DNA of 64,000 bases from the NCBI GenBank assembly GCA_963776505.1, contig CAVZNH010000085.1:1-64000 (forward strand), given 5' to 3'. Made by a program: the position numbers and the translations under genes. The stretch is from JAMXLO01 sp963776505 (lineage in GTDB: Bacteria; Pseudomonadota; Alphaproteobacteria; Acetobacterales; Acetobacteraceae). A model generated the notes under the pieces. The model was given only the letters and a program-made list of their open reading frames with translations. It was not told where the DNA came from and did no database searches. Shown one piece after another: positions 1 to 9,082 of the stretch (positions are counted from its first letter, which is position 1; the number at the start of each line of letters is the position of its first letter).

Positions 1-1
1 C

Positions 2-691
2 AGTGACGACCGCACCGTGCGGTTGTGGGACCCTGCCAGCGGCCAACCCGCCGCCATCCTCAAGGCCACAACAGGGCGCGAGGAGTGGTGTTCTCGCCTG
101 ATGGACGCCAGCTCGCGACCACCAACTCCGACTGCACTGTGCGGTTGTGGGATCCCGCCGCCGGGGAGGTCATCCGCACCCTTAAAGGCCACAAAGATAT
201 CGTGAATGGGGCAGCGTATTCGCCGACGGACACCTGCTTGCCAGCGGGAGCAGCGACCAAACCGTACGGTTGTCGGGTTCTGCCAGCGGCCGATTGACCG
301 CCACGCTCGTTGTCGGCGCCAGGGTGTTCAAGGTCGCGTTTTTTCGCCCGACGGACACCTGCTCGCCAGCGTCGGCGCGGCCGATACCGTGCGACTGTGG
401 GATGCCGCCGGCGGGCAGCTCGCCCCGCTGGAAGGTCATACCGGATTCGTCAATGGGGTGGTGGCCTTCTCACCCGGCCGACGACAGCTGCTGCTCGCCA
501 GCGCCAGCGACGACGGCACCGCGCGGCTGTGGGACCTAACCACCAGGCGGCTCACCGGCACCCTTAAAGGCCACGATGGCCCAGTGCTGGCGGTGGCGTT
601 CTCGCCCGAAGCACGCCAGCTCGCCACCGGCGGCGACGACCGCACGGTGCGGCTGTGGAACGTCGCGCCAATTTCGAACGCGCCCGTGTAA
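2..691 (+). pseudogene. WD40-repeat protein, 3' part, multiple frame breaks
   Basis: C-terminal part of a WD40 beta-propeller protein, entering from the left edge. Blade signatures are readable in turn in different frames: SDDRTVRLWDPASG from base 2, FSPDGRQLATT/CTVRLWDPAAG near 95-160, FSPDGHLLAS/DTVRLWDAAGG near 345-415, DDGTARLWDL near 505-540 and DDRTVRLWNV near 635-665. The last three blades share one frame, which ends at TAA 691. At least three one-base shifts separate the earlier blades. Such repeats form scaffolds for protein-protein contacts and in actinobacteria are often the tail of a large kinase, NACHT or AAA protein; that head, if present, is outside the window. The breaks may be sequencing errors, since other genes here show the same defect, or real decay. 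Confidence 0.8.
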
Positions 692-1228
692 CTCGGATCT
701 CATTCATTCGATCGAATTTGGACCGAGGATGTACGTCCGTGCCGCCGCATCGTTCGACGAGCACTAGCGTGAGGTGGCGGAATTTGAATGAGTGTGTCGC
801 ATAACGACAGCGGCATCGGCCCCTGTTCCCCGCAGCCGCAGACGTGGACTAACGTTGGTCTCTGGGAACTCTATGGAGGCCTGGCCTAGCACGGTCTCGC
901 AAATGAACCCTTACGAGACGCGGGTAAGTACCGCGGTACCCAGGGAGATATCAGGCGCCCGAGGAGCGGGACGGCCGGGCCAACGGCGTAGTGCAGTGGA
1001 GGAGCCTCGGCTGTTGTGGCGAGTTACTGCCATCGGCGGTGCCGTCCGTTGGGCGAGCGCGACACGGACGACGTGAACCCTCGCATCGCGACGTCGCGCA
1101 CGCGGTCTGCGTCGATGTCGTCGCCGCGCCGGTCGCGGCGCACTCGGGGTGGATGGTGACCAGGCGCCGAGGCTCACATTGTGCTGCATGTGTGCGTAGG
1201 GCATGGAGTGTTGTGCAGATGGCCCCGG
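692..1228. other. intergenic, nothing recognised
   Basis: No ORF here has plausible coding character and no RNA or IS end was recognised. It lies between the stop of the WD40 gene and the stop of the reverse-strand pentapeptide gene, so it is a convergent intergenic region that could hold a terminator, but I see no strong hairpin plus T-run. Confidence 0.4.
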
Positions 1229-2575
1229 TCAGGTTGACCAAGCGGCCGGACGCCCATATCCATCGGGCAGTTTCGTCTCCATGTTGCCGAGCGCTGCGTC
1301 GAGCTGTACCTGTGACAGACCTTGCACATCTTCGAGGGCGGCATCGGACAGGTCCGCCCTGCTGAGGTCGGCATCGGTCAGGTCCGCCTCTTCGAGGTGG
1401 GCGCCGGTCAGGTCCGCCTCTTCGAGGTGGGCGCCGGTCAGGGTCGCCCCTTCGAGGTGGGCGCCGGTCAGGGTCGCGTCGCCGAGCCGGGCGCCGGTCA
1501 GGGTCCCCCACTGGAGGTGGGCGCCGGGCAGGGTCGCCTCGCGGAGGTCGGCCTTGGACAGGTCCGCCCCTTCGAGGTGGGCATCGGTCAGGGTCGCCCC
1601 GCCGAGGTGGGCGCCGGGCAGGGTCGCCTCGCGGAGGTCGGCCTTGGACAGGTCCGCCCCTTCGAGGTGGGCACCGGTCAGGGTCGCCCCGCCGAGGTGG
1701 GCGCCGGGCAGGGTCGCCTCGCGGAGGTCGGCCTTGGACAGGTCCGCCCCTTCGAGGTGGGCGCCGGTCAGGGTCGCCCCGCCGAGGTGGGCGCCGGGCA
1801 AGTCGGCCTTCTTGAGCTGGGCGTCCGTCAGGTCGGCGCTCTCCAGATGCGCTCCGACCAGGCGGGCGCCCTCCAGATGCGCTCCGAACAATACGATTGG
1901 GCGTTCGACGTCGAGCCTGGTGCGACGTCCTATCACAGTCAGCGATGCCTGGACGTCCTCGCGCAGCGACAATCCTGGAGCCACTCCGTCATGAGGTCGG
2001 GCGGCCTCGGGACGACGGCGAGGTTCTCGAAGGCGTTGGTCGGCTGGAGGGTGCCGAATGAAGGCAGCCAGGACCTCCAATATCGTCGGCTGGTCGTCCG
2101 AGCTGTCCTTCATCAGCCTTTCCAGCGCGTAGATGCCACCCAGTCGGACGGCGAGCTTGTCCTCGCCGAGCTGTGCCACCGCGTCTTTATACCGGCCTGT
2201 CACTTGCCCCTGCTGATTCAGTCGGTGCGTCTCCTGGTTCACCCGGTAGGTCCGGTATGTCGCGAGTGCTGTCCAGGCAGCACCCAGCGCCAGCAGGGCG
2301 GCCACGCCCGCGGCGCGCACCCCGTTCTGGGCCGTCGCCCGGTCTGCAGCCGTCAGGCCAGTACAGGGGCGCTTCGGGTCGGGCGGCTGCGAGCACGAGG
2401 CCTCGCCATAGAGCAGCGGAGGGAGCACCACGAACACGAACACAAGCGCCAAGAGAACTAGAACTGCCAGAGCCCATGCCCGTGTAGCAGCGGGCAGGGG
2501 TTTTCGCATGCGCGAGAGAGACAACCGTGCCACGGCGCTAAGCCTGTTGCAGCCGACGAGGTGAGTGCAAGCCAT
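1229..2575 (-). CDS. membrane-anchored pentapeptide-repeat protein
   Basis: 448 residues. The N-terminal third has two hydrophobic segments (about residues 32-55, AWALAVLVLLALVFVFVV, and about 88-107, AAGVAALLALGAAWTALAT), followed by a YRVNQETHRLNQQGQ-type linker and a conserved stretch around EDKLAVRLGGIYALERL (about residues 138-154) that is common in actinobacterial pentapeptide proteins. From about residue 230 to 430 there are consecutive A(D/N/H)LXX pentapeptides, which form a right-handed quadrilateral beta helix. Family members can act as DNA mimics that protect gyrase, but most membrane-tethered ones have no known role, so none is assigned. The start at 2575 has no clear ribosome-binding site; an internal ATG at 2509, just before the first membrane segment, is an alternative. 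The gene is intact, unlike most long genes nearby. Confidence 0.85.
   Translation of the reverse strand: MACTHLVGCNRLSAVARLSLSRMRKPLPAATRAWALAVLVLLALVFVFVVLPPLLYGEASCSQPPDPKRPCTGLTAADRATAQNGVRAAGVAALLALGAAWTALATYRTYRVNQETHRLNQQGQVTGRYKDAVAQLGEDKLAVRLGGIYALERLMKDSSDDQPTILEVLAAFIRHPPADQRLREPRRRPEAARPHDGVAPGLSLREDVQASLTVIGRRTRLDVERPIVLFGAHLEGARLVGAHLESADLTDAQLKKADLPGAHLGGATLTGAHLEGADLSKADLREATLPGAHLGGATLTGAHLEGADLSKADLREATLPGAHLGGATLTDAHLEGADLSKADLREATLPGAHLQWGTLTGARLGDATLTGAHLEGATLTGAHLEEADLTGAHLEEADLTDADLSRADLSDAALEDVQGLSQVQLDAALGNMETKLPDGYGRPAAWST
1521..1800 (-). repeat. 90-bp tandem repeat inside the pentapeptide gene
   Basis: Three near-identical 90-bp units begin at 1521, 1611 and 1701. 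Each encodes 30 residues, i.e. six pentapeptides. The units differ at only a few bases, whereas flanking pentapeptides are more diverged. This points to recent in-frame duplication that lengthens the beta helix by about 1.5 coils per unit. Confidence 0.85.
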
Positions 2576-2741
2576 TCACCGGAGGAGAAGCCGTTGCGGT
2601 TCGAGCCCACGTCAGGGCTGGACTCTGTCCGTGGCCATGAGAAAGTTGTCGACGGAAGCTGAATACTGACCCCGGCGTGGCATCCGAATTTTGACCCTTC
2701 TTCCCGAAAGCCTGGCTCGAGCCGAGCCAGGGAGGAAGCAG

Positions 2742-3978
2742 GTGATTTCAGTGGAGGACTGGGCGGAGATCCGCCGGCTGCACCGGGCCGAGGGCTTGCC
2801 GATCAAGCAGATCGCCCGGACGATGAAGGTCTCCCGGAACACGGTTCGCGCGGCGCTGCGGTCGGAGGGGCCGCCGCGGTATGAGCGGGCGGCGAAGGGG
2901 TCGGTGGCGGAGGAGTTCGAGCCGCGGATCCGGGAGCTGCTTCGGGCATATCCGGCGATGCCGTCGACGGTGATCGCGGAGCGGATCGGGTGGCCGTACT
3001 CGGTGCGGACGCTGAGCGGGCGGGTGGCGGAGTGGCGCCCGGCGTACCTGCCGCCGGATCCGGCGTCGCGGACGGCGTATGCGGCCGGGGAGCTGGCGCA
3101 GTGTGACTTCTGGTTCCCTGATGTCGAGGTGCCGGTGGGGTTCGGGCAGGTCCGGACGGCGAAGCAGCTGCCGGTGCTGACAATGGTCTCGGGGTATTCA
3201 CGGCACGCGTCGGCGCTGCTGGTGCCGTCGGGGTGCGCGGAGGACCTGTTCGCCGGCTGGTGGGCGGAGATCGAGGCGCTGGGGGCGGTGCCGCGGCTGC
3301 TGGTGTGGGACGGGGAGGGCGCGGTGGGCCGCCGCCGGGCCGGGCGGGCGGAGCTGACGGCGGAGTGCCAGGCGTTCCGCGGCACCCTGGCCACCGGCGT
3401 GTATATCTGCCAGCCCCGATCCGGAGGCGAAAGGCCTGGTGGAGAGGTTCCATGACTACCTGGAGACCTCGTGGCTGCCCGGGCGTACGTTCGCGTCGCC
3501 GTCCGATTTCAACGCCCAGCTGGCCGGGTGGCTGCCGCGGGCGAACACCCGGCGGATGCGGGCCCTGGAGTGCGCCCCGGCGGACCGGGTCGCCGCCGAT
3601 AAGGCGGCGATGATCCCGCTGCCGCCGGTCGCCCCGGTCACCGGGTGGTACCGGACGGCGCGGCTGCCGCGCGATCACTACGTCCGGCTGGATAGCAACG
3701 ATTACTCCGTGGACCCGGCGGTGATCGGCCGCCGGATCGAGATCACCGCGGGCCTGTCCCGGGTCCGGGTGACCTGCGACGGGAGGATCGTCGCTGATCA
3801 TGGGCGGTGCTGGGCGCGGCGCCAGACCATCACCGACCCGGCGCACCTGGCCGCGGCGCAGGCGCTGCGGTCCGCGCGGCGGCTGCTGGTCCCGGTCAGC
3901 GGGCCCGCAGATGCCGAGGTCGAGCACCGCGACCTGGCCGTCTATGACGTGCTGGCCGGTACCGGGGAGGCGGTGTGA
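2742..3978 (+). pseudogene. istA: IstA transposase of IS21 family (one frameshift)
   Basis: IS21 transposase, about 410 residues after repair. It starts at GTG 2742 with GGAGG at 2731-2735. An N-terminal helix-turn-helix (IKQIARTMKVSRNTVRAAL) precedes the rve-type DDE core: the first Asp in QCDFWFPD, the second in LLVWDGEGA, and the Glu in DPEAKGLVERF. The frame breaks near 3413-3420, just before that last motif; it resumes in the next frame and runs to TGA 3976-3978. The tail after 3640 is the usual IstA C-terminal domain (YVRLDSNDYSVDP). The stop overlaps the next ORF as TGATG, so translation is probably coupled. All catalytic residues are present, so the single indel is the only visible defect. 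Confidence 0.88.
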
Positions 3979-4442
3979 TGGACAGCGCCTACCCCGCTAT
4001 CGCCGATTGCGCGGTCACAGCTGCCGCGATGCGCGCCGCCGCTTCGATCATCGAGGAATCGGCGCTGGCCGGGCTGTCGGTCACCTGCACCAGCGAGCAG
4101 ATCACCGTCCAGGTCCCGGTGTTGTCCGGGGATCCCGCCGGGCGCGCCGCGCAGGTCGGGCTGCTCGCCCAGATCGCCGGCACGCAGGCCTACCGGGACG
4201 ACAGCAGGTCCGCCGCCTACAGCCAGGTCACGGCATACGGGCAGGTCCGCGGGATCCCGGTGAGCATCTTCACGCCGATCCAGGTCCGCACCCGGCCTGA
4301 CGGTACCGGGCCGGTCCCGCTGGCCGCCGATCCGGGCGGGCAGGTCACCGCGGTGCCAGGCGGGAAGCTCCCGGCCGGGTGGCGGTGGGTCACCGAACTC
4401 GACCCCGGGTCCGCCACGGCGGTGGGACAGGGGGCGGCCTGA
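3978..4442 (+). CDS. small passenger ORF between istA and istB
   Basis: 154 residues, no family recognised. Its ATG overlaps the istA stop (TGATG at 3976-3980) and its own stop overlaps the istB start in the same way (TGATG at 4440-4444), so it is built into the IS operon and is probably co-translated. The first half is Ala-rich and likely helical (MRAAASIIEESALAGLSVTC). The middle resembles a small alpha/beta fold with alternating hydrophobics (SEQITVQVPVL, RGIPVSIFTPI). There is no signal peptide and no membrane segment. The tight coupling suggests a transposition accessory or regulatory role, but that is inferred from position only. Confidence 0.65.
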   Translation: MDSAYPAIADCAVTAAAMRAAASIIEESALAGLSVTCTSEQITVQVPVLSGDPAGRAAQVGLLAQIAGTQAYRDDSRSAAYSQVTAYGQVRGIPVSIFTPIQVRTRPDGTGPVPLAADPGGQVTAVPGGKLPAGWRWVTELDPGSATAVGQGAA

Positions 4443-4516
4443 TGGCCGCCAAGACCGCCGCCGGGCGGGATATCGCCGCCGAACTGGCCTACCTGACCCG
4501 GGCGCTGAAGGCATCC
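4442..4516 (+). pseudogene. istB: IstB N-terminal stub
   Basis: Begins ATG 4442 and encodes MAAKTAAGRDIAAELAYLTR followed by ALKA, which is the conserved start of IS21 helper ATPases. Similarity ends at 4516, at the outer end of the adjoining IS. The AAA+ domain (Walker A and B) is wholly absent, so the IS21 unit cannot move by itself. Confidence 0.75.
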
Positions 4517-5406
4517 TGTACTGCTCCAGAATTCCGTGCTTGGGCTGTGACCTGCTGCTTGGCCAGCCTGGCACATGCGCCAGGATCGCGGTTCATGGTT
4601 CTTCGTCTGCTCTACCTGATCGTGACCCGGGTGTTCGGCTGGCTCGCGCTGCTGGGCCGCGGGCAGGCGTCCAAAGATGCCGAGATCATGGTGCTCCGGC
4701 ACGAGGTCGCAGTGCTGCGGCGTCAGGTCACCCGCCCGGAGCCGGACTGGGCTGACCGGGCGGTCCTGTCCGCGCTGGCCAGGTTGCTGCCAGCGGCGCT
4801 GCGAGCCCGGCGGCTCGTCACGCCTGGGACGCTGCTGGCCTAGCACCGCCGTCTGGTCGCACGTTCATGGACCTATCCGAATCGGCCAGGACGCCCTGGG
4901 CCCACGCGGGAGTTCCGGGACCTGGTGCTGCGGCTCGCGGGGGAGAACCCGGCCTGGGGGTATCGCAGGGTGCACGGGGAACTCACCCGGCTCGGCCACC
5001 ACGTAAGCGCAGCAACCGTGCGGCGGATCCTGCGGGCACACCGCCAACGGCCGGCTCCCCGCCATCTGGACACCTCCTGGCGGGCGTTCCTCCGCACCCA
5101 AGCCGACGGCCTGCTGGCCTGCGACTTTTCCACGTGGACACGATCTTTCTCACCCGCCTGTACGTGCTGTTCGTCATGCAGGTGGCGACCCGGCGGGTGC
5201 ACATCATCGGCGTGACCGCCCGCCCGGATGGCGCATGGACAGCGCAGCAGGCCCGTAACCTCGCCATGGACCTCGGTGACAAGATCGCGTCGTTCCGCTT
5301 CCTCATCCGCGATCGCGACGCCAAGTTCACTCGCGTGTTCGACGAAATCTTCGCCGGCGAAGGCGTGAAAGTAGTCAAGATCCCGCCGCGGACGCCGCGA
5401 GCCAAT

Positions 5407-6667
5407 GAGCTTCCTTCATCCTCGTCTGCGCAGCTAAACGGTTGTTTGACAGGCTGACGTGATCTCTTTCCCGCTGGCTGGCGGGGTGCCGGGCCGGGCG
5501 CGGCGATGCGGGTCCCTGCGGCGGCTGCCGGTAACGATCAGGGCAGGTGATGGTCACGTTACGGCTGCGGCAGGCGGTGTCCCTGTGAACGCAGCGGCTC
5601 CTGGTACACGGGCAGGTGCCTGCTCTTCCCAGTGCCAGGAGCCGTCATGACTGTATACCAGGGGACGTCGTTCACCCCGGAGCTGACCAGGGCGGGTATG
5701 CCCTGTTCCGTGCCGGGGTGAAGGTCAGCGCGGGGACCGTGCATGATCTCGCGGGATCGCTGCGGCGCCGGCATGAGAGGCAGGGGACGCGGTGGCGGCT
5801 GCTGTCCCCGCTGGCGCAGGCGGTGCTGGTGATCGCGTTCCTGCGCACGAACCTCACCTATGCGGAGCTGGCCGCGGGGTTCGGGGTCTCGGAATCGACC
5901 TGCTGGCGGGGATGCCCGGGAGGGGATCAGCGTGCTGGCGGACCGGGGCCGGCGGATCAGCCTGCGCGACGTCGCGCGGCTGGCGGTGAAGATGGGCTGG
6001 GACTACCTGATCGTCGACGGCGTCCACGTGCCCACCGCGACCTTCGGCCGGGAAACCGGGGGCCAGAAGGCGTTCTACTCCGGCAAGCACAAGCGGCACG
6101 GGCTGAACGTGCAGACCGTGTGCTCCCCGGACGGGGAGCTGCTGTGGGCCGCCGCCCCGCAGCCTGGCGCCACCGTCGACGTCACTGCCGCGCGCAGGGC
6201 GGACATCGCCGCCATCCTCACCTCGGTCATCGGCGTGCTCGCTGACCTGGGGTATCTCGGCTGGGACGAGGCGGTGATCACCGGCCGCCGCAAGCCGCGC
6301 GGGAAGGAGATGACGGCGGCGCAGCGAGCCGCGAACCGGCTCCAGGCCCAGCTCCGCTGCGCCGGGGAACGCGGCAACGCCCGGCTGAAGTACTGGAAGG
6401 TCCTGGCCACGGAGCTGCGCTGCCGCCCGGAACGGTGCACCGCGATGGTCAGGGCCGTCCTGGCCCTGCACTACATGGAACACGACCCCTTCGCCGCCCT
6501 CCGCGCCGCCTGACCGTCCCGGATCGTTACCGGGCTGCAACACCCGCACCACCGCCGGGGCCGTATCCCGGCGACACTCGAAAAGTCCCCGGAACCAGCG
6601 GAAAGAATCAGTGCCTGGCCTGTCAAACCGAGGCATACCCCGCAGAAACCCAGGATGAAGGAAGCTC
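5407..6667 (+). mobile_element. IS5-family insertion sequence with 3-bp target duplication
   Basis: 1,261 bp. The terminal inverted repeats are perfect over 16 bp: GAGCTTCCTTCATCCT at 5407-5422 and its complement at 6652-6667. Similarity continues weakly inward (both ends have TTTGACAGGC about 45 bp in). The flanking AAT at 5404-5406 and 6668-6670 is a 3-bp target duplication. ANT duplications are typical of the ISL2 subgroup of IS5. Excising the IS plus one AAT restores the reading frame of the host transposase. Confidence 0.92.
5647..6513 (+). pseudogene. IS5-family DDE transposase (frameshifted)
   Basis: Begins ATG 5647 (MTVYQGTSFTPELT). A frame change near 5690 continues as YALFRAGVKVSAGTVHDLAG; the HTH region is at LTYAELAAGFGVSESTCWR. 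A second frame change near 5910 leads to a long intact stretch from about 5920: GISVLADRGRRIS, DYLIVDGVHVP (catalytic Asp), GGQKAFYSGKHKRHGLNVQT, GYLGWDE, and the ERGNARLKYWKVL motif with the catalytic Glu, to TGA 6513. All DDE residues are visible, so the two one-base shifts may be sequencing errors. Its small cargo-free layout matches the 1.26-kb element. Confidence 0.85.
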
Positions 6668-7136
6668 AATTGCTATGCCGAGCGGTGGGTGCGCACCGTA
6701 CGGTCTGAGTGCACCGACCGGATGCTGATCTACGGCGAACGGCACCTGCGGACGGTGCTCGCAACATACGTCGGCCATTACAACGGTCACCGCCCGCACC
6801 AGTCCCGCCAGCAACGACCACCCGACCACGACATGCCAGTCGTCATGCCCCTTGAAGCACCCGTGCAGCGACGGAAAGTGCTCGGCGGTGTGATCAACGA
6901 GTACTACAGGGCCGCATGAACAACTCCACGAACCTGCAGGTCAGACAACACGCGACGAGTTTTGGAGCAGTACACGAACCACAACAGCATCATGCTGGTC
7001 TAGGCTGGTCGTTGGCTGCGGCCCGCCGCCGAGAGCCGAGCGCTTCGACTGAGTGAGATTTGCTAGGCTCATCGAACGATCAAGGTCAAGACTGGGGTTA
7101 TAACTCGTGATGACTCCGCAATGTTAGGCCTAAGAC

Positions 7137-7808
7137 ATGTCATTTGCTAACGCTATAGCACTCGCAACCGCTCTGATCGCCGCGGCAGCTTTTGTAGCGT
7201 CAATCTTTGCGCTAAGAGTGGCGAAGGCAAATCAGGCTGGGCGCCTGACAGCGGTCGTACCACTTTCAGGACAACACACGCCGCCAGTTGGGTTTGGCTT
7301 CAAGGTCATTAATGGCCCCGGTGAAATCACCGTTTCGAAGATCTGGCTAGACATAGCATACAGTACATCGGCAGCGATAAAAGGATTTAAGGAGATGGTA
7401 TCTGACGGGCAGAAATATATCATGACTGTCGACTCTGCCCAATTTAGCACTCTGGGTTTGACGGGACCATCACCAGGATTCCGACTTGCGCCATATGACG
7501 AGGCTGAATGGCGAATGCCCTACACTGCATTTAACTTTCCCTCAGAATACAAATCGGATCGAGGGAACGAATTTCAACATGTTGAATTCCACTTTTCAGT
7601 TACAGCAGCTAGAGATACGCGAACCTCCGAACCGTATAGTTTCGGCGCACGTAATCAGCCAATAATCTATTCAAATACTACCTACCTCGATTTCGATCCA
7701 ACGGACATTCTGGATTATAATCTTCCAGAAGGCTTGCGCACCTGGATCAAGCTCCTTATGAGATCGGCGTCACCGACAACAGAATCCGAGTCAGCCCCAG
7801 ACGCCTGA
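7137..7808 (+). CDS. orphan protein with N-terminal membrane anchor, atypical base composition
   Basis: 223 residues, intact, not recognised. Residues 5-28 form one hydrophobic segment (ANAIALATALIAAAAFVASIF) followed by basic RVAKANQ, so it is probably an anchor or uncleaved signal. The rest is a soluble beta-rich domain (VGFGFKVINGPGEITVSKIW; RLAPYDEAEWRMPY; HVEFHFSVTAA). Base composition is clearly lower in G+C than its neighbours and AT-ending codons are common (AAA, ATA, TAT), a sign of recent transfer. It sits alone just outside the nested IS cluster, so it may be cargo carried in with mobile DNA. No clear Shine-Dalgarno precedes the ATG. Confidence 0.7.
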   Translation: MSFANAIALATALIAAAAFVASIFALRVAKANQAGRLTAVVPLSGQHTPPVGFGFKVINGPGEITVSKIWLDIAYSTSAAIKGFKEMVSDGQKYIMTVDSAQFSTLGLTGPSPGFRLAPYDEAEWRMPYTAFNFPSEYKSDRGNEFQHVEFHFSVTAARDTRTSEPYSFGARNQPIIYSNTTYLDFDPTDILDYNLPEGLRTWIKLLMRSASPTTESESAPDA

Positions 7809-8034
7809 GGCCGGTTCACACTGTTCAATTGTCAAGGTCCCATCATGCTGAGGATGATCGTCAAAACCGCGGGGTTACAGTTTGGGTTGCGCTCAACCAC
7901 TATGCAGCCCTGCGGGCGCGCCTCAACCAGCACGCCGACCAGCTCGCCAAGAAGATCGACGACCACGCTAAGACCCAGTGGTTCCAACAAGCGAGGCCAG
8001 GCTCCAACTAGCATGTCCCGGCTCAACCGACTGT

Positions 8035-8217
8035 GACCCCCAGCCATAGATGGCGGCCGGGAGGTGATCGACGTGCGGGTTCTCGCGGATTCCCAGGTTT
8101 TGTTGGCGGGAGTTCCCAGCCCTACTTGGCGGCCTGGTCCAGAGTCGACGACCCGACCTGCACATTTCGACGGAACCGCCACCTGTTTCTGGGAACCGCC
8201 AACTAAAGCTGGGGGTC
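8035..8217. mobile_element. small inverted-repeat element (MITE-like, IS21-end-like)
   Basis: The 183-bp segment starts GACCCCCAGC and ends GCTGGGGGTC. Over 22 bp the arms match at 19 positions (...GGCGG/CCGCC...). Inside the right arm GGCGGTTCC occurs twice, reminiscent of the multiple short repeats at IS21 ends. There is no ORF inside and no certain target duplication. It abuts the end of the decayed dehydrogenase. It is most simply a deletion derivative of an IS21-like element. Confidence 0.5.
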
Positions 8218-8224
8218 GCACCGA

Positions 8225-9082
8225 CGCGGCCCAAGATCGAAGCGAGATGCCAAACTCCATGCCCAAGTGCCAAACATTGTGCAAAGTCACACCCGGGACC
8301 GTTGACGAGGACCCGGCTCGCTGGCATCTGTTGCGCAAAGGACAACTGCAGCCGTTCCCTGCGCGTGTGGATGATCGCCGTATGGCCGGCGCCACCGTTG
8401 CCGAGGATCTGTAGGCAAAGCCGGATGCCGTCGTCCTCGCCGTCAGAGGTGACAGCGACAGGAGTGGGGCGAGCTTTCTTGCCGTACGGACCCGGCCCGG
8501 CCTGGCGGGGCACAGGAGCGACGAGCAGACGAGTGCCGACCGGAACCTCGATGCCTGCCTCGGCGGCAATAGACGTGGCACCGCTGCGTTGAGCACGGCC
8601 GCGTCGGCCATCCATAGCGCGTCGACGAAAGAGTCGCTCACAGACCGATCTACGACAAGGTTGTTCTCTCCGAGCCGCAGATGATGCCGTGATCAAATGC
8701 CTTGCTGGCCACCACCATCTGGGCAGCTGCCTCGACGTCGGCCGCGCGACCCAGGCCGGCGCGTTCCCCGCCCGACTCCGATCGTCGGCGTACCCGGAGC
8801 TGTACGCGGCTTTCACCATTGCCGTCCCGCCAGTCGCGAGGATCATCGACACGTCGGAGTGGCTCATCAGCGCTGCAATGGTCCGACGGGTGGGGCGCCG
8901 CGGGACACTCTGGACAAGATCGACCGACGCTCCGTGTCGTGCCAGGACCTGGCGGAGACCGTCCACGGTCATGGCCTCGACGTTTGCCGCGTCGCGGTGG
9001 CAGCTTACGATGAGCGCGTCTCGCGCCTTGATGCAGATCAAGGCCTTGAACACGAGCGTCCCCACCGGGTTGGTCATCGGAA
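8225..9082 (-). pseudogene. acylating aldehyde dehydrogenase remnant
   Basis: Several frames on the reverse strand together read as a CoA-acylating (acetaldehyde or sulfoacetaldehyde type) dehydrogenase: TNPVGTLVFKALICIKARDA near 9040-9075, LMSHSDVSMILATGGTAMVKAAYSSG near 8810-8890, DVEAAAQMVVASKAFDHGII near 8690-8740 (the Cys motif follows as CGSE), SFVDALWMADAAVLNAA near 8590-8640, EVPVGTRLLVAPV near 8500-8560 and GHTAIIHT / MPASRVLVN near 8320-8400. At least four frame changes occur. The N-terminal part is missing: similarity stops at 9083, where an IS relic begins. The number of lesions and the IS boundary make genuine decay more likely than sequencing error here. Confidence 0.75.

Larger units (their letters stand above)
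2664..4516 (+). mobile_element. IS21-family element, 3' end lost
   Basis: Remnant of an IS21-type insertion sequence: istA, an extra small ORF, and the first codons of istB in one coupled unit. The left end is placed approximately at the sequence before istA that begins TGACCCCGGCGTGG. The right part is missing: istB stops after about 25 codons, exactly where the inverted repeat of another IS begins at 4517. The rest of istB is not found downstream of that IS at 6975, so this is not a simple insertion; a deletion or rearrangement followed. Confidence 0.75.
4595..6919 (+). pseudogene. rve-type transposase, nonsense codon, frameshift and IS5 insertion
   Basis: Integrase-core transposase related to the one at 18,138. 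It starts at ATG 4595 (MVLRLLYLI). An in-frame TAG at 4843 replaces the Trp codon of the usual LRWHRRL motif, a frame change lies near 5130 (DFF-type first Asp region), and the gene is interrupted at 5406. The second Asp lies in RFLIRDRDAKFT. Joining 5406 to 6671 restores the motif RANCYAERWVRTVR exactly in frame, including the catalytic Glu. The C-terminus (GERHLRTVLATYVGHYNGHR) runs to TGA 6919. The element is dead in cis. Confidence 0.85.
4517..6974 (+). mobile_element. rve-type IS (IS481/IS3-like) split by an IS5
   Basis: Bounded by inverted repeats: TGTACTGCTCCA at 4517-4528 and its complement TGGAGCAGTACA ending at 6974, with the next few bases also similar. Removing the IS5 insert (5407-6667 plus one 3-bp duplication) leaves about 1,194 bp, close to the 1,187 bp of the related copy at 18,060. 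No target duplication is seen (flanks ...GCATCC and CGAACC...), which fits a later rearrangement around istB. Confidence 0.8.

Noticed and set aside
1521..1800. Regular 90-bp repeats considered as a CRISPR array
   Set aside because: Units are contiguous without spacers and code for pentapeptides in frame.
1322..2461. Forward ORF with GAGQGR-type repeats opposite the pentapeptide gene
   Set aside because: Antisense image of the tandem repeat; the reverse frame gives the regular A(D/N)LXX pattern.
7829..8011. Short forward ORF with a helical C-terminus
   Set aside because: 60 codons, no start signal, next to decayed DNA; no support for it being expressed.
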